A DNA stretch of 64,000 bases from Romanomermis culicivorax (taxonomy: Eukaryota; Nematoda; Enoplea; Mermithida; Mermithidae): assembly GCA_963922205.1 (NCBI GenBank), contig CAWUHX010000072.1, positions 496,001-560,000 of the forward strand, read 5' to 3'. The notes beneath the pieces are model-generated. The model saw only the letters and a program-made list of their open reading frames with translations. It was not told the origin of the DNA and did no database searches. The first letter of the stretch is position 1. Each line of letters begins with the position of its first letter. Below are positions 24,757-36,700 of this stretch, in pieces. Position numbers and translations under genes: made by a program.

Positions 24757-27700
24757 AGCGCCATAAAAGCCAAACTTGTCGAACTAGGAGCTTATGTTGG
24801 TAAGTTGAATTTAGTCTTAAAAGATAAATACGTGTTGTCGTACTTGCAAATCCGAATCGAGAAAGCTCAAAAAATTATACCATTTAGAAAGTGTTTAATG
24901 CTTCATCGAAACTTCTTTCCCGTAATTTAATTTAAGCATAAATACTGGCTAAATAATAAATTTCAGATGAAGAATTGCCCGATTACATTATGGTTATGAT
25001 CGCTAACAAGAAGACCAAGGAACAAATGACGAACGATTTAAATCTTTTCCTGGGCAAAAACTCGGAGATTTTCACCGAGTGGGTGCACAAAGTCTTGGAT
25101 CGTTTGCAAGCGATCAGTCAAAAATCAACTTCGGCGAAAAGCGGAAGCGTCGCGTCATCATCGTCCGTCGAACGAGATAAAAAGAAATCAAAAAAATCGT
25201 CTGCGTACGATAAAACTTCGCCGTTTAAAGCGGAGAACGATATCAATAAACGCCGTAGTAGTGAACGTAGGAAGGATGATGTTAAAAAAGACATTGGCGA
25301 TTCGGATTCGAAACAGAAGAAAAAAATAGATTTAAAAAAAGAAAAACAATACAAACATGATAAAACATCAAGATCAACGGAAATGGAAATTCGGTCCCGG
25401 TCGTCTTATAAAGGTATTGACCGCATTCGTTAAATGTTTTCCTATTTGATGAGTGATCGAATCCTAAAAATTTGAAAATTATGAAGGACAGAAGTGAATT
25501 CGACTATTGTCTAATCAATAAGTTGTACTTCTGGATACGGTATCAGCATACCCGAAAAATCACAGGTCGGTTGAGTGGAGGTAGACCCTATTCGTGGATG
25601 GGATGCCCACTTTTCCGAATCTTTGGGAGGAGGCCAAAAAGGACACTAAAAATTCGAAAAAAGCCAACTGTGTGGTAGAAATTTTGAAAATTTTCCAAAA
25701 AAGGTTTTTTTTTGCCCAATTTTTCAAGTTTGAGAGGATTAACCCGAAAGTTAGGTGGTCCCAACTCCCAGTATCATACGTAGACATTACAATAGGTTCA
25801 ACTGGATTCAACTTGGTTTCAGATGAGGCGACTTCGGTACCAGATGACTTAATTCTCAGCACCAGATCATGTATTGTGTTAAAACTTTTGTGCTTGTGTG
25901 TTAAAATTTTAACTGAAAAAGTGAGATGGTCGACATGGAGATAGACCATCAACCACTCAAAAATAACCAACTGGGAAATCAACCAGGAAATCAACCAACC
26001 AACTTATCATGGAAAAAACCATGAATCAACTAAACAAAACCAGGAAATCAAACAACGAAAGAATCAGAGAGACAATTGACCAACCATTGAGCAGTTAATC
26101 AATCAATCAATTAACCATCCATTATATCAGATAATCAAGCAGTCAAACAGGAAATCAATCCACCAATCAGGGAATCAACCAACAAATCAGGGAATCAATG
26201 AGTTAGACAACCAAGAAATCAACCAACCAGAGAATCAACCCACTAATCAGTAAATCAATCAACCAATCAGAGAATCAACCAACTACTCAGGAAATCAACT
26301 AATGGTTCAATCCAACGAAGGAATCAACACACCAATTATGAAATCAACTACATGATCAGGGAATTAACTAATCAGAGAATCAATGAATGTGTTGCATTGA
26401 AATATTTTGAGATTTTGACTTTCTAAAACGCACGAGAATGAATTTTTTCAAATTTTCTGACTTTTCATGGTTCGAGGCATAATTTATTTCCCAGATCTTC
26501 CAGGTTTTTGGGTTACACTTGTACGTCCTGAAAAATATGTAAATTCTGGAATGAGCTTGAAAATCAACATTGATTGCTTTCTGTCTATTTAGCACGACAT
26601 AAACGTAATATACATCCGGTTCCCTACCCTTGTTTCATTTGGCAACCACTGAAAAGATTCGGGAACCAACCAAATTTCCGGGCTGGCTGGTATCAGATGA
26701 ACCGATAGGGTTTGTACAGGTATGCCCATCATTTGTGTATTGAGCCCGACCGAGATGAGGCACGCCCAATAAGGGGAATTCAATATAATTTTTTAGACTA
26801 TTTGAAATAAAAATTTGAACGACGGAAATCGTGTTCATATTCTTATTTACATCTTATCTACGTATGAAATTTGAGTGTAACATTGAAGGTACACTTAATG
26901 CATTGGATGCAATTGCGATGTTATATCTCCAATTTAAAATTTTTTAATGTTCAAACGAATATTTCAGGTTCTGAGAGCAATGATAAAACTAATTTCAAAT
27001 ACGAAGATCAAAATCGATCTCCAAAACAATCGCATAAGATTTTTTTGACTAAAAATCAAAAAAGTGAATGTCGTTCCGAAGATCGACCGCGTGAAGACGA
27101 TGTGCCTGCAGTAATGCCGCCCCGGAATCGAGGTTCGAGGCTGAGTCAGAGAATCGGGAGAACCGGAACTGTACGACCATTTAAAAGAACATCGTCATCG
27201 CCAATTGTAAGTTTTTTAATACTCAAAAATTTTGAATATCTTCAAAAGTAAGTCCTAAGCTAGTTTTCTCTCTTAAAGCCCCTGTATATTATTGGTCGAG
27301 GAAGATTTGAGTATATTCTGTTGGCAACGAATACTTTAAAGTCCAAAAGATGAACAATTTATGCATATGTGTCAACTTTTTTATTATATATTTCCGTCTA
27401 AGGAATTTTCTTCTGCCCATAAAAGGCGTAGTATTGTTGGTCAAGTGGTAAATAGAAAAGTTGAAGAAGAAGCTTATGAAGAAGCAATGCGAACGACTAT
27501 GACCGTCAGTTCTACAGTGCGCGTTACGGAACGGAAAAGTATGGTCCCTAAAGCCATGCAAGCGAAACCCTCGATTTTTCTTAAAGCTCTTTGCGAAGCT
27601 AACGCGTCCGTTTCGAGAAAGCGTCATCTTGTTGATGCCGGTGAGTGCATTTATTCCAATTTCGAATTGTTTTTCTAAAATAACGACTTTCGACATAATT

Positions 27701-30700
27701 ATGACCACGATTTGCGTCCGACAACTCTTCTACGTGTACCGATCGGTACCCCGGATTAGGGCCTGAATCGGGTTTGGGATTTCCGGCCTGGCCCGAAACT
27801 TTTTTTTAGAAGCCCGAACCCGGCCCGGTCGAAAATCGGGCTTTAACCTTGAGGCCCGGTCCGATTAAAAAAACAAGGCCGGAAGCCCGAGCTGAAAGTC
27901 CCATTTTAAAATTTTGTGTAAATGCAATTTCATTTGGTATTTTACTATTGCTCAACATTGCACTTTTAGTTAAACATGATACAACAATCAAGGAATAGTC
28001 ACATTAAATCGATATTACCATACATGCACGTGGGGAGTTTGTGGAGATTTTGACCCCCAGCAATGACTGAGAAGATGATGAAGGAAAATGAGCAAGAGAG
28101 AAGGAAAGTCGTCATAAAAATGGAAATGATGCTGTAGTTTACCAATTTTTTAAACAAACCATACTCGATTCCAAAAAAGTAACATTAAAACTTTAAAAAG
28201 TGCTGTCTAAGACAATAATTTCACTTATCTGAGTTATATAGGTTGAAGAATATGCTCCTTGGATGCTAGAGGACCTTTCTGAGACCTTTCTTTTCGTTAT
28301 CAAGAACAAAAAAAATTTCTATTCCACCCCCTGTCCTCACTGACCCCCAGTAGAATTTCTATTCTGTGCATGTATGAATATTACTCTTCAAAAAATTTAA
28401 CTATCAACTGCCTGAAATGAAAATTATAAATTAAACATTAAATTGAACTGTTGAAAATTGATTAATAAATAAGTTAGCGAACCATTCAGTAACACAAAAC
28501 GCTGAAAAGAGTTGGTCCAAGTCCACTGAAGGGGACAAAGAGCAAAAAAACGGAAGCAGAGAAGAAAGAGTTTGAGTTAAGAGCATAGTTGGTCAGGCCG
28601 AGCTTTGGCTACTTTGTCCATGGTATTTGATTTTAATAAAAATTGAAAAATCGACAATCTCGATTTTCTTCAGGTACACTGAAAAAAATTAGGTGTCGCG
28701 AACAAAATTTATTTGATACAGTAATCACAACGAACATGATCAAAAACTATACCCTGCACATCAAAATTTTTGGGGCTTTCTCATGCTTTTGAAAACTAGG
28801 TCGGCCCGGCCCGGCCTGAGAATTTTATCAGACTGCCCGAACCCGGCTCGAAGCCCGTATTTTGAGCCTGACTTTCGGGCTTAAATTCAGGCCCTACCCC
28901 GGATACTGATACCGTTACCGTTACTTTTCTCATAACACTATAACATGCAACGCAAACATTTTTTGGTGCGGAACAAATTTTTTTCCAAGTAGACCTAGCT
29001 AGTAGACCTGACCGACATTCAGCTTTCCGCTGATTTCTGAATAAATATTTTGGAAAAGTCTCTACTATTTCTTGTGGTAAATTGTTTGTGCGCTCCCTGA
29101 TAAGGTTAATCATACTGTTTGGTAGACCGTTTCTTGATATAATCATTATATAATCGGTTTTCCAGTATTTCGTTTGCTTCAAGGGTTTCAATCATATTTA
29201 CCTGACCTGCATGGACATAAAAATTCAAATCTCCCGGGAAAGGTCTCCCGTAAGAAGGAAATCTAAACTGGAGAGTAGTAAAATTAGAAATTCTCAAAAT
29301 TTAAATCATATATGTAACGGAGTCATGAAATCTAGGAGGTGAAGCGGTGTCATTTCAAGGAAATTTCTATTTCTTCGCCTAATTGGTCTGAAAAACGGTT
29401 CAAAAATAGTATTTTTTCTCTAAAACGCCGTGAAAATATGTATTTATGGCGCAAAGGGCCGAAAACATTGATTTTGTGACTGTTTTTTTCAAAATGACTA
29501 TTTTCTACTAAAAAATTGACCTTTTTTCAGTTTTTTTCGGCTAAAAATGGGGGTTCTTATGGCTAACCCATTTTAGCCATATGATTGGCGAATCTTGAGG
29601 GGGTCACTATATGGTTTGCCATAGTGCCGACGATTTCTGGGGGTTATTATTAGAGATGTATCGAGCCAAAGAATGTCGGGTCAGGCAGTAGTAAATATAC
29701 TGAGTCGGGCCACGGATCAGATCAGAGACCTCTGACCCTATTCATAGCATTCTGGGTCACGGGTAAAAAAAATTGTCAGATTCATAAAGTGGAACACAAG
29801 CACATACTGGCCGTGTGACATGCTTGTTTATTACTCAGTTGTTTAGTGTAAATAAATATTGGAAATAAGAAATGGATTATCTTATTGCTTTAAAATACTA
29901 ACTGCTGTTTTGAGAAATGAGAAATAAACGGAAGCTTTCTCTTATTCAAGGCAAAAAATCCAAATCGAACGATCTACAATCATCGAAAATAGATTAGAAA
30001 ATATCTGAAATGATAGCCAGAGATGATATGACCTTCTTGTTCACAGAAAAAATGATCTTATAGAATTTAATTTTTTGTTTAATCTCAAAAACTGTTCCTT
30101 GAAAACTTTCTTTCGGGTAGACAACGATCGATTGTAGAAAATAAGCATTGCGGATGCCTCGGCCACCCCATCATCAGCCGATGGGCAATACTATCAGCCT
30201 AAATCTACGCAACGTACATATATAAATAAAGCTACACTCTTTCCACCATAACTAAATCGTTTTTTGTTTTTTCTTTAAGTTCATCTTTGTAATAGTATTC
30301 TATGGATTTACAATTTTCTGGTAAATCATATGACGTATAAGACTGTAAAATCTGGAAGCATGGTCCATTAACCTATATCAATCAAAGTTTCAATCCTTGT
30401 TGGCGTAGTTTTCTTAGCACGGTGCTAATGAAGCTGGGCCTGTGTTAATGAGAATTTTAGTTATGTCAAGAAAAAGTAATACAAATTAATGAAGGTTAAT
30501 GAAACTCGTGCTAAAAAGCCCTGCTTTTTGAAACACTCCATGTGAAATGGCATTCCGTCTCAAAAGTTTTAGTGACACCAAATAATTGGTTTTTAACGTG
30601 ATATCGTTGAATAATTTTACATAAATTAGGGAAAGTGGACGACTTTTAAGCACACTTTGCTAGCACTCAGGTGAAGCAAGCCTGTAGCCAGGAATTTGTC

Positions 30701-33700
30701 TCGAGGGGGACACACATTTTTCGCAAGACAATATCTCAGCCAAAAATTAAGATAGAAGGCATTTCTGACTTGATTTTTTCTTCAAGAAAAAACCAAATAA
30801 CTACCTTTGCTTTTTTTAACACTTGAAACATTTCAGGAAGGCCAAAGTTGTTTTCACACAAAAAACTACTGCCCTCGGGGTGCAGTTACATGTACGCAAA
30901 CATACATAAAAGTTCAACGCAAAATCTGTGCATTACATTAAAATTCTACAGTCAAAAAGTCCGGAGTCTTTTGACAATGTGTATTCTCGATCTCAATGCG
31001 TGTATAGAATCTGATGCAATGTAACCGTAATTTTTATTATAATTTTTAGTGAAGTTTTCATTTATAGCTGAAAATGAGGTAGACAACGTTATTAATGAAC
31101 AAAAAACAAAAAATCGCCGAATTATTACGGATCAAGTTATGAAAGAAGAAACGCCAAATGCTGAAAAAGGTATGATTTGAATTATAGTTTATATTTGAAT
31201 CCAGATCAGGGTTTTTTAGGCCAATTTGGAGCCATGGCTCCTAAAAATTCTGATTGGCTCCTAAAAGTTTAGGGGTACAAGCGAAATTGACTTGTAAAAA
31301 TGAGAGCCTAACCACCCTTTTTGATTAGGCTATAGGGCTTCCTGTGCGGAGATGCATTTTGAAATGAAAAATACCGAAAATTTTCCGGCGCTTAGCGCCG
31401 GATTTCAATTTATTTATGATTCTTGGTATCATTTCCGTTGTGCGGTCAGAAAGTGTCATCCTAGCTTATGCTTATAGCTTTCAGAAACCAGAATGTTATG
31501 GATGAATGTTTGACCTTGCATTGTTTTTTCCACGTATTTGACAAAAATCAAGATTTTTCTAGATTATTTTTACTAAATCGTTTTGCGGCGCTTTAGAGTT
31601 TTTGGCTTTGGAGAACATAACTTTTTGCGTTTGGAAAATGATTAAAACATCGTCAGCATGGGAAAATGGCAGGGGTTCTTGCTATCTGAAGAAGCCATTC
31701 AGATTCATTGTTGCTTGCCTAATTTTTGAATTTTAGTTTGCCCCACTGAAAACACATTGAACTCACTGAAAAAATTGACCCTTCATGCAGGAAAAAGATA
31801 TTTAAAGTATTTATTTTCCAACGCTATAGAATATCATAATCTAAAATTCTCTTTTAGTGCTAAGCGCCGGTGATATTCATGTCCGAAGTAAAATACCTAT
31901 CGCGCTTTTTTATGTTATAGATTATGTGAAAAAAATTGCTTTTGATAAATAATTGTGATTGGTAAATTGCTGGCTCCAGATATATAAGATCAAAAATAGG
32001 TAAAATGTTCGACCTTTTCCGCCAATCGAATGTTGAAAAGATCGGTCATCGGCAGTTGCAGTAGAATGTGCTGAAAAATGAATTTTCCGATATTTTAGAG
32101 GCACTGAAATCGAAATTTTTCAGCGCTAGGCACCGAACAAGTTACTTTAGCCAGACTTTTGATTTCTCACCCGAAACTCAAGAAGTTCAATTTTAAAGTC
32201 AGGAACTGACGCGAAGTGAATGAAATACAAGGGAAGTAAGTTTTGATCATTTTTCTGGTGAGATTTGGCGAATTTATCAATTTTAGAAAGAGCAAATAGA
32301 AATTAATCTGGGCAACCAAATTTTTCCCCAAGTTACAGATCAACCTGGATTGTGTGGAAAAACCCTGATGATTGATTTGATTAATGACTGATCTAATTTG
32401 TGAGCCTTATTACTCTGTTCATGTGATTAAGAACGTATTCAGAATTATTGATCTGTTATGTGGGCTTCTACTGTGATTTTGATAAGTGTTTTTGACTAAA
32501 TTTGTTGAAAAAACACTGTTTTTTACCACCACATTTATTTACAAACTTTTTAGTTTTGGCTTGTTGAAATTACTATTGGCCTATAAAACCTTAGGAGCCA
32601 AATGGCCTGTCAAAAAAACCCCAAAAAAACCCTGATCCAGATTTAATATTTCTTACTGTTCTTCAATAAAAACTGTGGCTGCTGTAAAATGGCGCTCTAT
32701 TTCCAGCCGAAGAGGAAAAATTCAGCCATGAAACGACGTCCGTGCCTGCTCATTACGTACCGACCCCTATTAAGCGCACGGAATCGAGAAGTCAATCAAG
32801 TTTAGACTCGAGACGCATCGAAGTGAATCAGCCTTTAAGAGATGAAGTCGATTTGGAACCCATTACGTCGCAAAGTCCTGTTCACGACGGACCGTTGACA
32901 GTACAAAAAAATGAGTTGATAAAGTACGTGTGAAGGAGCGAAACCAAATATCAAAAGCGAAGTGAACGTCCAGAATCAAAGCTAAGTTTTGTAGCAGCAG
33001 TGAATGAATATTGCGAATCCTTTGCTAAGGTTGCTTAAGCGCTGATTTCAACGATCTCCGTGTTGAAGAGGCTTTGTATTACTGATGCACTTTTCTAAAA
33101 AATCTCCGAATATGACCTCAAAAACTGTAGAATTCTTGACTTTGTTGGGAAAACGTAAAAAAATTGCTGAATTTATTTTTAATTTCAAAACGTATTCTCG
33201 GATTTCGTCATTTGGGCTGCTATTGCTGACTGCTTTTTCTACGACATGTTATACCTTTTCTGATTCGAAAGACGGCACGAATAGCTGATTTGTTTTTTAA
33301 CAAGACGCCGTTTATTACTCATATCAAATGCCGTATTCAGGAAAGCAGGTAGATGACACCTGCTTATAGTTTTTTGTTTGCAGGTAAAAAATCTAGCAAC
33401 AAGTAGAAATGGTATTGATTGAATCAGGGAGAAACTATCCGCAAGTAGGAATTTCTATCACGAGGTAGGAAAAGTCCTACTTAGGGAGTTAGGTGGGTAA
33501 GTATTAGATTTCCGTATAGAAAATATAGGTGACAATCCAGAAACAAAAATCGATGGACGCCTTCTTTTTTCATGTTTACTTGTCCTCCATTCAGGTAGTT
33601 TTTAACTTCATTTCTACCTGTTTTGTGAATACAGATTTTTTCCTACCTGCAAATCGTGATAGAAAGCTATCCACGGGCAGGGTCTCTCCTGACTGCAAGC

Positions 33701-36700
33701 AGTCCTTACCTGTTAGTAATTGTATGAATACGGCCTCTGATTTTTTGAATTCTTGTTGTATTCGTGAATTTTGTAGCCCACCCGAAACAAGATTTTTTGT
33801 CACGTTGGAAGGCGTCGATAATCAATTCGTTGAAAAAATTAATGATCGTAAAACTTCCGATATAATAATGACCGACAATGGCGCCGACGAGGAAGATTTA
33901 GAACAACTCAACTATTCCGAAGACGAAGAGTTAACCGTTAACGCCGAAACGGTCAAAAATAACGAACATTTAATTGTCTGGGAGAATGTTGACCGAAATG
34001 ACGGTGATGTTGATACAGATTCTTTGGATGGCAATGATTTGGAGACTATCTCTTCGGCGACCAAAGAACTTTCATCGCCAATATCCGTTAGCACGAAGGC
34101 AACGAAATCTGAATTAAATGAAGAAGATGATCGTAATTATAAGGGTAACAGATTAAATATTACAATTACATTCAGCTGATCCAAGGAGGAAGTAGTTCAG
34201 ATGCTCTGTAGAGGGAGCCTACCACGCGCCAGTTTTCTAGTATAGCATATATATAACCATTCGTGGATATTTGATAAATCTTGGATGTTCTGATTTCTCG
34301 CAAAACATTTTATGTTTTGCTAACATTCTATCAAATGCAGAACAGAAATAACCTGTTTCTTTTGTTCCGTATTAAATTATTCTTACTTTTTGCTGCGATA
34401 TTTTAAATCTGATAAGGACGTGAAAGCACTGATTTCTTTAATGCTTCTTCTGTAGCTTTAGACGATATAATTTAGAATGGTTTAATGAATTTCCAGGGCT
34501 TAATTAGAAAGTTTAATCAACAGGTAAGACGGTTCCCTCCTTACATTACATACAGAAAACAGCTGTCCAACCCTATGAGGTTCAGCAGCCGTTCCGGAGG
34601 AATGATCGGCTGATACAGTTCATTTTTTTCTGGCTGAAATGACGAAGTTTGGCGTCAGCCAAAAATTTCTCAAAAATACACACGTAAACTTTAAAATTAC
34701 TCCACGGCCCGAATCGCCAAAAAATGTATTTTTCGCACTTTTTGGATTGAAATTAGACATTTTTGGCTCAAAATCAATACTTTTGCTAGATTTAGACCTG
34801 ATATGGTCGAGCTTAGAACATATGTCCCGTGTTTCGGTATCCTTTAAGCTATTGTGTAGGTGTCTGCCGATAGGACGGTATGCGATAACCCGTGACTAAT
34901 GGTATCATTTTTGGTATGCGATGACCCGTGGTTAGAAGTATGGAAAAAATGTAAAACTTCATCTCGAACCTGCAGCAATTGGTTCTCTATTGGCCTGGAG
35001 TTCTTGATTTAAATTTACTTATCAAGCTAGCGTGCTATGATGCTGAAGTCAGCACAAAAAATGAATGGTATAAGATGAATGACAATTTAGGTATACTATG
35101 ACTGGTTGTAGTCAAACACGTAACGAAGTTCCGAGGTCTTTGGGGATCGAGCGACCTTTTTATGGTTGGGGTCATCGATTGCTCAGAATTTTAAGGAGGT
35201 CATAATTTCTCCCCCTATTACATGTATGGCTGTGGAACTACGAGCTTCAAGTGAGCATTTTTCAGACTACACTATGCACTTTGAATCCCAGAAAAATTTA
35301 GTCCTTCGATGATGTCTTCTGAAAGTATTTTGAAAAAACTAAAAACTAGAAATGTATAATTCGTTTGTAAAAAAACTGGCGGCTGCTATTTAGTATAAAA
35401 CAAACTTGATATAATTGAATGAATTAATCATGTCTTTATTTACGGGTTGTGTATTAAAATTGATTCACCTGTCCTTTAGAAAATAACCACGAAACACAAC
35501 CTGCTGGCGCTAAAGAAATTAACGGTCAAGATGAAATGCCTCTACTAGCAGTGGCCGAGAAAATCAAAGAGCGATGTAAATATTGGCCGGCGTGCAAAAT
35601 GGGTGACGCGTGCCCTTACCATCATCCTAATACTCCATGCAGGTAATTTTTTATTGGTCATTTTTTGCGCCCGAGGTTTTTTGAAAACAAATCACAATAT
35701 TCTCTTCTACATAATTTTCAGGTCATTTCCTTCTTGTCGGTTTGGCGAGCGATGTTTGTTCATTCATCCAAAATGTCGCTTTGACGGATTTTGTACAAAC
35801 AAAAGATGCGTATATAGTCATTCGATTAGCGGGCAGCAGATGCCATATTTTTCACGATCAGAGCCGCAGAAAAGTAAAGGTTAATTTAATACGCGGTGCT
35901 CTAATCATGTTTAGATCTTTGAAAATTTGATTGATTCAACTTCCTTAAAACCATTTCTATTGATTACGTGGAAAAGTCGAAGAATTTTGCCTATGATGAT
36001 GTAGTTGTTTTTTGGCGGTCAAGGCCAAAAAGGTGCATTTTGGTGCGTTTTAGAAGTTCAGAATCTGAAAATTTGCCGATGCTTCGCGCCGGTTTTAAGC
36101 CCAATTATGTTTATTTTTCTAAATTTAGCTCGAGACCGGCAGTCGGGAAATCTACCGCCATTACTCAATTAGTATTTAATTGTTTTAGTGCATCTGTAAT
36201 GTTCTATTTCCTCTCTAAACATCAGTGCTTTTTGTACGAGACAAATTTTTTTTCTCCGTACAAAAATTTTTTTGGAATCTTTGTGCCACCTACAAAGAGA
36301 TTTGGTTCGCATTTCCCAGAACTCTTGAGCACCCTATTAGAATTATCGTTTAACGATTTTTGGGTAGGAAAATGAGTCATCACGAAATATGGCTCATCAT
36401 TAGCTGTAACATATAAAAATTTTTACAGAAACAGGATTGTTCCCTTGATTTAGCGGATCCTAGAGATCGTAGCAAACTTTTCAATGCTTTAGATGTCAAA
36501 TCTAAAATCTGACGAGGTTCTTTCGTTCTGTCTCGGATTGCTTCTATATTTTCTGATTTTATAGTATTCCTTGATGGCCATACATACCGTTTCTTATCAC
36601 GTATTCTTTCGAGCATACTAAAAATAAGTATAAACTCCAAAAAATGACTACTAATCGGCCAATATTTCTAGACTGATAACATATAGTCAACCATATTTAT

